A stretch of DNA of 64,000 nucleotides from Streptococcus parapneumoniae (GCF_037076355.1 NZ_AP026968.1:822501-886500); one strand, 5' to 3'; shown: positions 17,901 to 26,873, counted from the stretch's first letter. Numbers and translations are program-made. Notes: generated by a model not told the origin, from the sequence alone.

Positions 17901-20900
17901 AGAAGGAACACCAACCGTAAATGATTGGGTTGGCGGAGAAGAAGAACGTAATATCACAATTCCTGTTAAAATTACGAGAGAAAAAGATGGAAATCCAAAA
18001 GAGGAAGTTACTGTACATGTGCCAGTCACAATTCAGCGAGACACAGATGGAGACGGAATAGCAGATGTAGACGATTTGGATGATGATAACGATGGAATTT
18101 CAGATGAAGATGAAAAGAAAAATGGAACAGATTCAAAAACTGCAGACGGTCTAGCTGTGAAAGTTACAAAACCGAATGTAGTGATGGAGAAAAAAGAAGT
18201 CACTCCAAAAGAAGTTGTCACACCAAATAAAAAAGGCGCAACAATTACAACTACTACGCCAGACAATTCAGGAAAAGTGAACGGTCTGACAGTTAATGGA
18301 GAAGGTAAATTAACAGGTACACCAACAGTTGACAATTGGGGCGATGATGAAGAAAAAACTATCAACATTCCGGTTAAAGTAACGAGAGAAAAAGATGGTA
18401 AAAAAGAAGAAGTTGAGGAAAACGTTCCAGTCACAATCCAACGTGATACAGATGGAGATGGAATTCCAGATGTTTTAGATACAGATGATGACAATGATGG
18501 CATTCCAGATGATGTGGAGAAAAGTAATAAAACAAATCCAAAAGTTCCTGATAATCTAACAGCAATAGTTGCTGCACCAACTAAAGTTAAAGAGAAAAGC
18601 CCAGTTACTCCAACAAAAGTTGTCACACCGAATATGCCAAATTCAGCAATTACGACAGAAAATCCAATGAATGGCTTGAAAGTCAATAATGAAGGTAACT
18701 TAGAAGGAACACCGTCAGTAGATAATTGGAAAAAAGACGAAGAAGAACGTCATATCTTAATTCCGGTTAAAGTAAAAAATGGTGATAAAGAAATCATAGT
18801 AAAAGTTCCAGTCACAATCCAACGTGATACAGATGGAGATGGCATCCCTGATTCAGAAGACACAGATGATGATAACGATGGAATCCCAGATACTGTAGAG
18901 GATAAAAATGGGACAGATCCAAAAACTGCAAATGACTTAGAAGTAGTAGTTACAAATCCAGAAAAAGTGAAGGAGAAAACTCCAGTTACTCCAACAAAAG
19001 TTGTAACACCGAATAAAGAAGGTTCAACGATTGTAACAAATCCAAAAGATGGAACAGGACAAGTGAACGGTCTAAAAGTCAATGATAAAGGTGAACTAGA
19101 AGGAAGACCAACAGTAAATGACTGGGGTAAAGATGAAGAAGAACGCCCTATCGACATTCCGGTTAAAGTCACTAAAGTTGTAGAAAAATTCACAGAAAAT
19201 GGTAAAAAAGAAGTACCGGAAGTAATAGAAAAGACAGTTACAGTTACAATCCAACGTGATACAGATGGAGACGGCGATCCAGATGTTACAGATAAAGATG
19301 ATGATAACGATGGAATTCCAGATGAGGTTGAAAAAGCGAATGGAACAGATCCGAAAAATGCAAACAACCTAACTGCAAAAGTTTCAGATCCAACTAAAGT
19401 TACAGAGAAGACAAAAGTTCCTTCAACATTACCGAGAGTTGTAACACCGAATAAAGACGGTTCAACAATTACAACAGAAAACCCAGTAAATGGATTAAGT
19501 GTTGATAAAGATGGTAAATTAACAGGAACACCAAGTGTAACTAATTGGGGTAGTGATGAAGAACTTAAAGTAAATATTCCAGTTAAAGTTAAGAATGGTG
19601 ATGAAGAAATTCGAGTTGAAGTTCCAGTTATTATTCAACGTGATACAGATGGAGATGGAGATCCAGATGTGACAGATAAAGATGATGATAATGATGGAAT
19701 TTCAGATGAGGAAGAAAAGAAAAACGGAACAAATCCAAAAGTTGCTACAACACAAACTCCTAAGATAGGAATTACTCAGAAGGATAATGGTGATGTAGTA
19801 GTAACACCAACTAAACCAGACGGAACACTTTACTCTAAAGATACGAAGGTAGAAATTCCAGGTGAAAATGGAACAACAATAGTAGTAACGATAGGAGAAG
19901 AAGGTTTTGGAACAGTGCCAAATGATCAACTTCCAAAAACAGAAGTACCAGGACAAGGTGTCGTAACAGAGCCAAATAAAGAACCATCAAAACCAGTAGA
20001 CGTAACAACACCAGCTCGTAAGACACCAACGGTAGAATTGACTCAAAATCCAAGCACAGGAGATGTCACAGTAACACCGAAGAAACCAGACGGTTCCCCA
20101 TATCCTACAGGAACTACTGTAACAATTCCAGGAAAAGATGGAAAAACGATTGATGTAACAATCGGAAATGATGGAACAGGAACAGTTGCAAATGGTGATT
20201 TACCAGAAAGAGATGTACCAGGAACAGCTATCATTAAAGAACCAAATCAAAAACCATCACAACCAGTGGATATTACAACACCGGCTAAAAAGGTTCCAAC
20301 ACTACAATTAGATCAAGATCCAAAAACTGGAGATGTCACAGTAACACCGAAAAAACCAGATGGAACAACATATCCACCAGGAACAAAGGTAGAAATTCCA
20401 GGCAAAAACGGAAACCCAATCACTGTAACAATCGGAAAAGATGGTACAGGAAAAGTTCCTAATAATGATTTACCAGAAACAGATACTCCAGGAACAGGTA
20501 AGATTAAAGAAGATGGTAAACCAGAGGTAGAGATTAAGGTAGAAACACCGAAAAAAATTGACCCTACTGCGCCAGAAACGGCAGAATTAGGTACAATTGA
20601 AATCACAAGAAAACCAAATGGAGATGCTGTAGTTACACCTAAGACCACAGATGGAACAAATTACCCTAAAGATACTAAAGTGAAAATTCCAGGAGAAAAT
20701 GGAACAAGCATCGTAGTAACAATAGGAGAAAATGGTTCAGGAGAAGTACCGAATGACCAACTTCCAAAATATGAAGTAGAAGGAAAAGGAACAGTAACAG
20801 AACCGAATAAGAAACCATCACAACCAGTTGCTGTAACAACACCAGCTCGTAAGACACCAACAGTGGAAATGGAACAAAATCCAAATACAGGAGATGTAAC

Positions 20901-23115
20901 GGTAACGCCTAAGAAACCAGATGGAACACCATATCCAGAAAATACTAAAGTAGAAATTCCAGGAAAAGATGGAAAAACTATTGAAGTAACACTTGACAAA
21001 GAAGGAAAAGGTACAGTTCCTAATAATGATTTACCTGATGAGGATACTCCAGGAACAGGTAAGATTAAAGAAGATGGTAAACCAGAGGTAGCTGTCAATG
21101 TTGAAACACCGAAAAAAATCAACCCAAATAATCCAGCGACAGAACAACCAACTGAAATTGACATCACAAGAAAACCAAATGGAGATGCCGTAGTTACACC
21201 TAAGAAACCAGATGGAACACCATATCAAGCAGGAACGACTGTGAAAATTCCAGGAGAAAATGGAACACCTATTGTTGTAACAATCGGAAAAGATGGTTTT
21301 GGATTAGTTCCGAATGACAAACTTCCAAAAGATGAAGTGCCAGGAAAAGGAACAGTAACAGAGCCAGGAGCTAGACCATCACAACCAGTGGATGTGATAA
21401 CGCCTGCTCGTAAGCCGTCAACTATACGTTTGGATCAAGATCCAAAAACTGGAGATGTAACAGTGATTCCTATGAAGCCAGGTGGAGGAACATATCCATC
21501 AGGAACGAAGGTAGAAATACCAGGTAAGAATGAAAATCCAATTGTCGTAACAATTGGGGAAGATGGAAAAGGTACTATTCCTAATAACGACTTACCAGAC
21601 GGAAATGTACCTGGAACAGGTAAGATTACAGAACCAGGAAAACCAACTACGGAAGCTCAGGTACTAACACCAGGTAAAATCAATCCAATCGCTCCTCAAA
21701 CAGACCAACCAGGTAAGATTGAAATTACAAGAAATCCAAATGGAGATGCAGTAGTTACACCTAAGAAACCAGATGGAACAACATATCCACCAGGAACAAA
21801 AGTAGTTATTCCAGGAGAAAATGGGACACCAATTCTTGTAACGATTGGAGATAACGGCTCAGGAACAGTTCCAAATGATAAACTTCCAAAAGAAGATATT
21901 ACAGGAAAAGGAATTGTAACAGAACCGAATAAGAAACCGTCACAACCAGTAGCTGTAACGACACCTGCTCGTAAGACTCCAACAGTAGAGCTGACACAAG
22001 ATCCAGCTACAGGAAATGTCACTGTCACACCGAAAAAACCAGATGGTTCAACATATCCACCAGGAACTACGGTAGAAATTCCAGGGAAAGATGGCAAACC
22101 AATCGTTGTACCAATCGGAAATAATGGAACAGGAACAGTTCCAAATAATGATTTACCTGATGAAGATACTCCGGGAACAGGTAGGATTAAGGAACCAGGT
22201 AATCCAACAGTTGAAGTGAAGGTAGAAACGCCTGGGAAAATTGATCCTACTGCGCCAGAAACGGCAGAATTAGGTACAATTGAAATCACAATAAAACCAA
22301 ATGGAGATGCGATTGTTACACCTAAGAAACCAGGTCCAGATGAAACACCGTATCCACCAGGAACTAAGGTGAAAATTCCAGGAGAAAATGGAACATCTAT
22401 AGTAGTGACAATTGGAAAAGACGGAAAAGGAACTATACCTAATAAAGATTTACCAGATGGAATAGAACCAGGAAAAGGCACGATTACGGAACCAGGAAAA
22501 GATCCTGTAGAAGTAATTGTAACAACCCCAGCCCGTAAGACACCAACACTAGATGTTTATCAAGATCCAAATACAGGTGACGTTACAGTAACGCCTAAGA
22601 AACCAGATGGTTCAACATATCCACCAGGAACGAAGGTAGAAATTCCAGGTAAGAATGGCACACCAATTGTCGTAATAATTGGACAAGACGGAAAAGCTAC
22701 AATACCAAACAGTGAATTACCAGACGGTAAAGTTCCAGGTACAGGTAAGATTACTGAACCAGGTCAACCAGCTGTAGAAGTTCCAGTAGAAACTCCAGCT
22801 AAGGTAACACCAGCAACACCAACAGATACAATTCCAGTTGCACCAGTGACACCTGATACGCCAGTCCCACCTTCTACTGATGGAGATTCTGGTCAAGATA
22901 CACCTACACCAACTAGTCCAACTCCAGATGCAGTTACACCGAATGCAGATCATGAAGATACTACAGATGCTAGTGATAACGGAGCTAAATCAAATGATTC
23001 TCAAAATGTATTGCCAAATACAGGAACAGAATCAAATGCGACTCTTGCATCTCTAGGACTTCTTGGTATGCTAGGCGGTCTCGGACTTGCTTTTGGAAAG
23101 AAAAAAGAAGACTAA
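14914..23115 (+). CDS. C-terminal part of the giant surface protein, out of frame
   Basis: An open frame of about 2,733 codons with no plausible start (first candidate is a TTG without RBS), so it is the continuation of the gene at 13005. It encodes a Rib-like segment, three related ~95-residue modules (TAKPQD...TGEITIPADKV, 15.2-16.1 kb), two cadherin/Ig-like modules (16.1-16.7 kb), seven blocks of a Rib-like domain plus a Ca-binding TSP3 repeat (17.0-19.75 kb), eleven 'VTPKKPDG...IPG' repeats (19.76-22.8 kb), a Pro/Thr wall-spanning region, LPNTG, a hydrophobic helix and a KKKED tail. This is a sortase A substrate. Translation would need frame restoration upstream. Confidence 0.8.
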   Translation: MKPDEAAKYDLKPVSKEQTTNKGVVPPAINSIANTKDLPAGTTYRWFKDPDVSRPTVPNAPVYGKVEVIIPERGTFIVDAPIHVTEDKAKTPEAPSATAKEDGSVTAKPQDSTKVDKIKVSYTDENGSNKTAEGNKGGNGTWTVVNNPDVQIDANTGEITIPADKVKDNTEVTAVTKNGNSDDSTPAKATAKTPKPEKPILTAPNNGNVTAKPQDSAKADKITVTYKDEDGTNVTVVGNKGNDGTWTVVNNPGVTIDSNTGEITIPADKVRDNTVVTAITKNGNSVDSDPATETARAPKPETPTVTAKEDGSVTAKPQDPEKADKITVTYTGEDDLPKEVVGTKDKFGQWTSDDTEIKINADTGEITIPAEKVKNETVVKAITKNGTSDDSDPATDKAKTPDNEPPILTLSANNLKVVEGETITFRVKAKDDKNVTFEATEFLAKYFKRYNVGTTGVVSSRYVKNTEKEKEIEITINTIAEDVGKQNTIIFNATDDAGNKATPVIFSFDVTPRDKTAPTISAGGATVTSHEEITPIPVTATDNDGGVGMREDTPIEVTGLPEGLKFENNQIVGTPTGAPGVTKVTITAYDKNDNKAEKTIEIVVKGQNEKYNPVGKDQTVPKNSVPKAEDSIANKTDLPQGTKYRWLTPPDTRQGGQTVSAIVVVEYPDQTTDNVSVNITVPTNLTAEVTKPNEVLEKRAVESKKIVTPNKEGSTIATPDEVNGLTVNGEGKLTGIPKVDDWGKDEEKRAITIPVKVTNGTEEITVNVPVTILRDTDGDGDPDTTDPDDDGDKIMDEEEKKKGTDPKTPDTPGNPTSYGLTGVVKPSTVTENTDVDIPEVVKPNKENSTIETPAEVNGLRVDNNGKLTGRPTVNKWSEGEEERDITIPVKVKNGNEEANVIVPVTIQRDTDGDGTPDVTDTDDDNDGISDEDEKRNGTDPKVANGLTGIVTAPDKVKEKTPVPTTLPKVVTPNKEGSTITTENPVNELKVNGEGKLEGTPTVNDWVGGEEERNITIPVKITREKDGNPKEEVTVHVPVTIQRDTDGDGIADVDDLDDDNDGISDEDEKKNGTDSKTADGLAVKVTKPNVVMEKKEVTPKEVVTPNKKGATITTTTPDNSGKVNGLTVNGEGKLTGTPTVDNWGDDEEKTINIPVKVTREKDGKKEEVEENVPVTIQRDTDGDGIPDVLDTDDDNDGIPDDVEKSNKTNPKVPDNLTAIVAAPTKVKEKSPVTPTKVVTPNMPNSAITTENPMNGLKVNNEGNLEGTPSVDNWKKDEEERHILIPVKVKNGDKEIIVKVPVTIQRDTDGDGIPDSEDTDDDNDGIPDTVEDKNGTDPKTANDLEVVVTNPEKVKEKTPVTPTKVVTPNKEGSTIVTNPKDGTGQVNGLKVNDKGELEGRPTVNDWGKDEEERPIDIPVKVTKVVEKFTENGKKEVPEVIEKTVTVTIQRDTDGDGDPDVTDKDDDNDGIPDEVEKANGTDPKNANNLTAKVSDPTKVTEKTKVPSTLPRVVTPNKDGSTITTENPVNGLSVDKDGKLTGTPSVTNWGSDEELKVNIPVKVKNGDEEIRVEVPVIIQRDTDGDGDPDVTDKDDDNDGISDEEEKKNGTNPKVATTQTPKIGITQKDNGDVVVTPTKPDGTLYSKDTKVEIPGENGTTIVVTIGEEGFGTVPNDQLPKTEVPGQGVVTEPNKEPSKPVDVTTPARKTPTVELTQNPSTGDVTVTPKKPDGSPYPTGTTVTIPGKDGKTIDVTIGNDGTGTVANGDLPERDVPGTAIIKEPNQKPSQPVDITTPAKKVPTLQLDQDPKTGDVTVTPKKPDGTTYPPGTKVEIPGKNGNPITVTIGKDGTGKVPNNDLPETDTPGTGKIKEDGKPEVEIKVETPKKIDPTAPETAELGTIEITRKPNGDAVVTPKTTDGTNYPKDTKVKIPGENGTSIVVTIGENGSGEVPNDQLPKYEVEGKGTVTEPNKKPSQPVAVTTPARKTPTVEMEQNPNTGDVTVTPKKPDGTPYPENTKVEIPGKDGKTIEVTLDKEGKGTVPNNDLPDEDTPGTGKIKEDGKPEVAVNVETPKKINPNNPATEQPTEIDITRKPNGDAVVTPKKPDGTPYQAGTTVKIPGENGTPIVVTIGKDGFGLVPNDKLPKDEVPGKGTVTEPGARPSQPVDVITPARKPSTIRLDQDPKTGDVTVIPMKPGGGTYPSGTKVEIPGKNENPIVVTIGEDGKGTIPNNDLPDGNVPGTGKITEPGKPTTEAQVLTPGKINPIAPQTDQPGKIEITRNPNGDAVVTPKKPDGTTYPPGTKVVIPGENGTPILVTIGDNGSGTVPNDKLPKEDITGKGIVTEPNKKPSQPVAVTTPARKTPTVELTQDPATGNVTVTPKKPDGSTYPPGTTVEIPGKDGKPIVVPIGNNGTGTVPNNDLPDEDTPGTGRIKEPGNPTVEVKVETPGKIDPTAPETAELGTIEITIKPNGDAIVTPKKPGPDETPYPPGTKVKIPGENGTSIVVTIGKDGKGTIPNKDLPDGIEPGKGTITEPGKDPVEVIVTTPARKTPTLDVYQDPNTGDVTVTPKKPDGSTYPPGTKVEIPGKNGTPIVVIIGQDGKATIPNSELPDGKVPGTGKITEPGQPAVEVPVETPAKVTPATPTDTIPVAPVTPDTPVPPSTDGDSGQDTPTPTSPTPDAVTPNADHEDTTDASDNGAKSNDSQNVLPNTGTESNATLASLGLLGMLGGLGLAFGKKKED
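16962..19746 (+). repeat. Seven Rib-like plus thrombospondin type 3 blocks
   Basis: Seven copies of a roughly 380-430-base unit. Each has an Ig/Rib-like domain (…VVTPNKEGSTI…NGLxVNGEGKLxGTPTV…IPVKV…) followed by a DTDGDGxPDxxDxDDDNDG calcium-binding TSP3 motif and a GTDPK linker. The TSP3 motifs begin at 17236, 17638, 18040, 18445, 18826, 19258 and 19642. The first (PDDDGDKIMD) and fourth (NKTNPK) are the most diverged. Repeats of this type stiffen surface stalks and bind Ca2+. Confidence 0.85.
19762..22805 (+). repeat. Eleven wall-proximal repeats of about 90 residues
   Basis: Eleven tandem modules built on 'GDVTVTPKKPDGxxYPPGTKVEIPGKNGxxIVVTIGxDGxGTVPNxDLP...PGxGxI'. From about the fourth onward two subtypes alternate: one opening 'EITRKPNGDAVVTP' and one opening 'ELxQDPxTGDVTVTP'. 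The true period is therefore two modules (about 550 bases), which points to expansion by duplication of pairs. Confidence 0.85.
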
Positions 23116-23223
23116 AATAAAAATTTAGTCAAATGAACATTCATTCTTTGGTATTGTAAAGACAAACTAGATTGGTTCTGGGAATCGTGTTCGTCATAAA
23201 ATACAAAGAATGTTTAGATAAAG

Positions 23224-23278
23224 AAAGCGAACAATGTTAGGATTTTGTTAAAGGGAATTCTAAGTATTGTTCGCTTTT
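23224..23278 (+). terminator. Terminator after the giant surface protein gene
   Basis: Twelve-base stem AAAGCGAACAAT/ATTGTTCGCTTT with a 30-base loop and a TTTT end. Just upstream, 23136-23155 and 23200-23214 form a second, imperfect inverted repeat (AACATT..CTTTG.TATT with AATACAAAGAATGTT). Nothing else is seen in the 180-base gap. Confidence 0.65.
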
Positions 23279-23279
23279 G

Positions 23280-23288
23280 TGGTATAAT
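23280..23288 (+). promoter_or_regulatory. Extended -10 promoter of hemW, leaderless geometry
   Basis: TGGTATAAT ends seven bases before the hemW ATG (23296), so transcription would start at or within a base or two of the start codon. No RBS lies between them. Confidence 0.6.
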
Positions 23289-23295
23289 AATTACT

Positions 23296-24426
23296 ATGCA
23301 GAAAAAACCAACGTCAGCCTATGTGCACATTCCATTTTGTACCCAGATTTGTTATTATTGTGACTTTTCAAAAGTTTTTATCAAGAATCAGCCAGTAGAT
23401 AGTTATTTGGAACATCTGTTAGAAGACTTTCAATCTTATGATATTCAAAAGTTGAGAACCCTTTATATCGGTGGTGGGACACCAACAGCTTTGTCGGCTC
23501 CACAACTGGAAGTATTACTGGATGGATTGACTAAAAACTTAGACTTGTCTGCCTTGGAAGAGTTGACCATTGAGGCAAATCCAGGGGACTTGGATGCGGA
23601 TAAGATAGCTGTTTTGAAGAACTCGGCTGTCAATCGTGTTTCGCTTGGCGTGCAGACTTTTGATAACAAGATGCTGAAAAAGATTGGGCGCAGTCATTTG
23701 GAGAAGGATATTTATGAAAATATCGACCGTCTGAAACTGGCTGGTTTTGACAATATCTCTATTGATTTGATTTATGCACTGCCTGGTCAGACCATGGAGC
23801 AGGTCCAGGAAAATGTGGCTAAGGCCATTGGACTTGATATTCCCCATATGAGTTTGTATAGCTTGATTTTAGAAAATCATACGGTCTTTATGAACCGTAT
23901 GCGACGAGGGAAATTGCCTCTGCCTAAGGAGGAACTGGAAGCGGAGATGTTTGAGTACATCATCGCAGAGCTGGAGCGAGCTGGTTTTGAGCATTATGAG
24001 ATTTCCAATTTCTCCAAACCCGGTTTTGAAAGTCGTCACAATCTCATGTACTGGGACAATGCTGAATACTATGGCATCGGTGCTGGAGCATCTGGTTATG
24101 TCAATGGAGTGCGCTATAAAAATCATGGTCCCATTCGTCATTATCTCAGTGCAGTTGAGGAAGGTAATGCTCGCATCACAGAAGAGCACCTGAGTCAAAA
24201 GGAGCAAATGGAAGAAGAAATGTTCTTGGGGCTCCGCAAGAAATCAGGGGTCTCTATGGCGCGATTTGAAGAAAAATTTGGACGGTCTTTCGATGGACTT
24301 TATGGAGAAATTGTCAGAGACTTGGTGCAACAAGGTCTCATGCAAATAGACGGTGATCGCGTGCGCATGACAAAAAGAGGTCTCTTTTTAGGAGACATCG
24401 TAGCAGAACGATTTATTTTGGAGTAG
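23296..24426 (+). CDS. hemW: Radical SAM haem chaperone HemW (HemN-like)
   Basis: A 376-residue radical SAM protein with CTQICYYC near the N-terminus (CxxxCxxC, plus the extra Cys-x-Phe context typical of the HemN/HemW group: YYCDF). The glycine-rich IGGGTPT and EANPGD segments follow. HemW proteins bind haem and are thought to insert it into respiratory enzymes; they lack the coproporphyrinogen oxidase activity once annotated. The haem target in a streptococcus is unclear. The ATG at 23296 gives the usual N-terminus, but it has no RBS and lies seven bases after a perfect -10 box. First gene of a four-gene cluster. Confidence 0.92.
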   Translation: MQKKPTSAYVHIPFCTQICYYCDFSKVFIKNQPVDSYLEHLLEDFQSYDIQKLRTLYIGGGTPTALSAPQLEVLLDGLTKNLDLSALEELTIEANPGDLDADKIAVLKNSAVNRVSLGVQTFDNKMLKKIGRSHLEKDIYENIDRLKLAGFDNISIDLIYALPGQTMEQVQENVAKAIGLDIPHMSLYSLILENHTVFMNRMRRGKLPLPKEELEAEMFEYIIAELERAGFEHYEISNFSKPGFESRHNLMYWDNAEYYGIGAGASGYVNGVRYKNHGPIRHYLSAVEEGNARITEEHLSQKEQMEEEMFLGLRKKSGVSMARFEEKFGRSFDGLYGEIVRDLVQQGLMQIDGDRVRMTKRGLFLGDIVAERFILE

Positions 24427-24430
24427 GATG

Positions 24431-25168
24431 ATGGGCTTAACTTATCAAATGAAAATGAAAATTCCTTTTGATATGGCTGATATGAACGGTCATATCAAGC
24501 TTCCAGATGTGATTTTGCTGTCCCTGCAAGTTTCAGGGATGCAGTCGATTGAACTGGGAGTTAGTGATAAGGCCATTTTGGAAAACTATAATCTGGTCTG
24601 GATTATCACAGATTATGATATTGAGGTGGTTCGTTTGCCTCGTTTTGCGGAAGAAATCACTATCGAGACGGAAGCCCTGAGCTATAATCGACTCTTTTGC
24701 TACCGTCGCTTTACCATTTATGATGAAGCGGGACAGGACCTTATCCACATGATGGCGACCTTTGTTCTCATGGATCGAGACAGTCGAAAAGTCCATGCTG
24801 TTGAACCTGAGATTGTGGCTCCGTATCAGTCTGATTTTGATAAAAAACTTATCCGCGGACCAAAGTATGAGACTTTGGAAGAGCCAATCAGCAAGGATTA
24901 CCATGTCCGTTTTTACGATTTGGATATGAATGGTCATGTCAATAACAGTAAATACTTGGACTGGATTTTTGAGGTTATGGGAGCTGATTTTTTGACCCAA
25001 TATATTCCCAAGAAAATCAATCTCAAGTATGTCAAGGAAGTTCGACCAGGTGGGGTTATTACATCAGCTGTTGAACGGACTGGACTGAAAAGCAAGCATG
25101 AGATTACAAGCGACGGTGCTACCAATGCCCAAGCTATCATCACTTGGCAAGAAATAAAAAAGGATTAG
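24431..25168 (+). CDS. Acyl-ACP thioesterase
   Basis: A 245-residue double hot-dog thioesterase that releases fatty acids from acyl carrier protein. The second hot-dog domain carries the signature YDLDMNGHVNNSKYLDW (around residues 159-175) with the conserved Asn-His pair; the first half has the related DMADMNGHIK. ATGs at 24428 and 24431 are both possible; a GGAG at 24420-24423 is better spaced for the second. It follows hemW by four bases and belongs to the same transcript. Confidence 0.88.
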   Translation: MGLTYQMKMKIPFDMADMNGHIKLPDVILLSLQVSGMQSIELGVSDKAILENYNLVWIITDYDIEVVRLPRFAEEITIETEALSYNRLFCYRRFTIYDEAGQDLIHMMATFVLMDRDSRKVHAVEPEIVAPYQSDFDKKLIRGPKYETLEEPISKDYHVRFYDLDMNGHVNNSKYLDWIFEVMGADFLTQYIPKKINLKYVKEVRPGGVITSAVERTGLKSKHEITSDGATNAQAIITWQEIKKD

Positions 25169-25178
25169 GGAGAAATAG

Positions 25179-25952
25179 ATGAAATATAAAGGCTATTTAA
25201 TTGATTTAGACGGAACCATTTATAAGGGGAAGGACAGAATCCCGGCAGGAGAGGCTTTTGTCCATGAATTGCAAAAGCGGAACATTCCCTATCTCTTTGT
25301 GACTAACAATACAACCCGAACTCCAGAGAGTGTTCAGGAGATGTTGGCTCAGAATTTTAATATCGATACGCCCCTATCGACTGTCTACACAGCGACTTTG
25401 GCAACCATCGACTATATGAATGACTTGGGACTGGAAAAGACTGTCTATGTTATCGGAGAATCAGGGCTCAAGGAAGCCATCAAGGCGGCTGGCTATGTGG
25501 AAGACAAGGAAAATCCTGCCTATGTGGTAGTAGGTCTGGACTGGCAAGTTGATTATGAAAAATTTGCGACAGCAACTCTGGCTATCCAAAAGGGAGCTCA
25601 TTTTATCGGAACCAATCCTGACCTCAATATCCCGACAGAGCGTGGTCTTTTGCCTGGTGCTGGTTCACTGATTACCCTGCTTGAAGTAGCAACACGAGTG
25701 AAGCCGGTTTATATCGGAAAACCAAATGCCATCATTATGGACAAGGCGGTTGAGCACTTAGGTTTGGAACGTGAAGAGTTAATCATGGTTGGGGACAATT
25801 ATTTGACTGATATCCGGGCTGGGATTGACAATGGCATTCCAACACTCTTGGTGACGACAGGTTTTACCAAGGCAGAAGAAGTAGCTGGCCTGCCAATCGC
25901 ACCGACACATGTGGTTTCTAGCCTTGCGGAGTGGGATTTTGATGAAAACTAA
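25179..25952 (+). CDS. HAD-superfamily (NagD-like, subclass IIA) phosphatase
   Basis: A 257-residue cytoplasmic phosphatase with all HAD motifs: DLDGTIY (residues 9-15, nucleophile Asp), TNNTT (motif II), the GKPN lysine and GDNYLTDI (motif IV). The cap is the C2 type of the NagD/AraL group, which often acts on sugar phosphates or as housekeeping detoxifiers; the substrate is not evident. It lies ten bases after the thioesterase and overlaps the next gene by 11 bases. Confidence 0.9.
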   Translation: MKYKGYLIDLDGTIYKGKDRIPAGEAFVHELQKRNIPYLFVTNNTTRTPESVQEMLAQNFNIDTPLSTVYTATLATIDYMNDLGLEKTVYVIGESGLKEAIKAAGYVEDKENPAYVVVGLDWQVDYEKFATATLAIQKGAHFIGTNPDLNIPTERGLLPGAGSLITLLEVATRVKPVYIGKPNAIIMDKAVEHLGLEREELIMVGDNYLTDIRAGIDNGIPTLLVTTGFTKAEEVAGLPIAPTHVVSSLAEWDFDEN

Positions 25953-26559
25953 ATTGACCTTTTGGAGCTCTATGCTCTTTCTACTCTCCCTCTCAATCCT
26001 TTTGACTATTTATTTGGCTTGGATTTTTTATCCTTTGGAGATTGAGTGGCTGAACTTGACGGATCGAGTTTATCTAAAACCAGAAACTATTCAGTACAAC
26101 TTTCATATCTTGATGAATTATCTGACCAATCCTTTTAGTCAACTCTTAGAGATGCCAGATTTTCGTTCGTCAGCAGCTGGTCTGCACCACTTTGCAGTGG
26201 TCAAGAATCTCTTTCATCTAGTTCAGCTAGTTGCCCTAGTGACACTGCCAAGTTTTTACGTCTTTGTCAAAGGGATTGTGAAAAAGGGCTTCTTGTCTCT
26301 ATTTAGTAAAGGGCTTTTGGCTCTAGTGGTTTTGCCTTTACTGATTGGTCTTGGGGGAGTTTTGATTGGTTTTGACCAATTCTTTACTCTTTTCCATCAA
26401 ATTCTCTTTGTGGGAGATGATACATGGCTTTTTGACCCAGCCAAGGATCCAGTGATTCTGATTTTACCAGAGACCTTCTTCCTTCATGCCTTCCTCCTCT
26501 TTTTCGCCCTCTATGAAAGCTTCTTTGGCTATCTGTGTCTAAAAAGTCGTAAGAAGTGA
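25942..26559 (+). CDS. DUF1461 (TIGR01906) integral membrane protein
   Basis: A 205-residue protein with about five membrane segments, the first starting immediately at the N-terminus ([20 protein letters not shown]). A central extracytoplasmic loop contains [24 protein letters not shown], the conserved region of this family. Function unknown, although related lactobacillal/streptococcal proteins are membrane-bound. The ATG at 25942 overlaps the HAD gene and has GGAG at 25928-25931. Last gene of the hemW cluster. Confidence 0.8.
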   Translation: MKTKLTFWSSMLFLLSLSILLTIYLAWIFYPLEIEWLNLTDRVYLKPETIQYNFHILMNYLTNPFSQLLEMPDFRSSAAGLHHFAVVKNLFHLVQLVALVTLPSFYVFVKGIVKKGFLSLFSKGLLALVVLPLLIGLGGVLIGFDQFFTLFHQILFVGDDTWLFDPAKDPVILILPETFFLHAFLLFFALYESFFGYLCLKSRKK

Positions 26560-26619
26560 AAAGAAAGATGTTTTTATTTCACATGTATAAATTAGGCGTG
26601 TGATTCGAAACTATCGTTA

Positions 26620-26724
26620 ATACTCAATGAAAATCAAAGAGCAAACTAGGAAACTAGCTGCAGGCTGTACTTGATACGGCAAGGCGACGTTGATGCGGTT
26701 TGAAGAGATTTTCGAAGAGTATAA
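26620..26724 (+). repeat. BOX element (A-C, no boxB), copy 2
   Basis: About 105 bases beginning ATACTCAATGAAAATCAAAG (boxC end) and ending GATTTTCGAAGAGTATA (boxA end), with a diverged boxA core ACGGCAAGGCGACGTTGATG. It is shorter than copies 1 and 4 because boxB and part of boxC are missing. It lies between the DUF1461 gene and the spx gene. Confidence 0.9.
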
Positions 26725-26769
26725 GAGTGAATTAGCCAAATCCGATTGTGTCAATCGTTCGCAAACAGT

Positions 26770-26799
26770 CTATTTTTCTTGAAAAAATAGGCTTTTTTT
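26770..26799 (+). terminator. Terminator upstream of spx
   Basis: Stem CTATTTTT/AAAAATAG with a short loop, then GCTTTTTTT. A strong U tract but an AT-rich stem. Confidence 0.65.
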
Positions 26800-26810
26800 C
26801 TAAAAATCTC

Positions 26811-26839
26811 TAGTCAAGCGCTTTATTTTTTTGTATAAT
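26811..26839 (+). promoter_or_regulatory. Promoter of the spx operon
   Basis: Weak -35 TAGTCA (26811-26816), 17-base spacer, perfect TATAAT (26834-26839). It lies about 35 bases before the spx start. Confidence 0.65.
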
Positions 26840-26873
26840 AGAAGTAGCAAAGTATAGATAAGAAGAGAAAAGC

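Larger units (their letters stand above)
13005..23115 (+). pseudogene. Giant LPxTG surface protein gene with a 4-bp frameshift duplication
   Basis: Two long frames that together form one surface-protein gene of 10.1 kb. The first runs 13005-14870 and the second continues to 23115. They join if one copy of a tandem AGAT (14837-14840 and 14841-14844) is removed; the reading then passes smoothly through E-D-G-G-Y-T-E-G-G-Y, restoring about 3,368 residues. The intact protein would have a YSIRK-type signal, N-terminal ligand-binding modules, Ig-like domains, seven thrombospondin type 3 repeats, eleven wall repeats and LPNTG at 23011-23025. As it stands the product is a 621-residue secreted fragment with no anchor. 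A sequencing error or phase-variable state cannot be excluded. The gene lies alone between the YtxH operon and hemW. Confidence 0.85.

Noticed and set aside
16677..22481. Long open frames on the minus strand opposite the adhesin repeats
   Set aside because: They are rich in Ser/Phe/Val/Gly in the pattern expected from the complement of Thr/Pro/Asp/Lys repeats, lack RBS and starts in sensible places, and follow the repeat period. They are a by-product of the repetitive codon usage.
23245..23295. Longer hemW starting from TTG at 23245
   Set aside because: The extension would be encoded within the adhesin terminator hairpin and upstream of the -10 box, has no RBS, and adds residues absent from the family.
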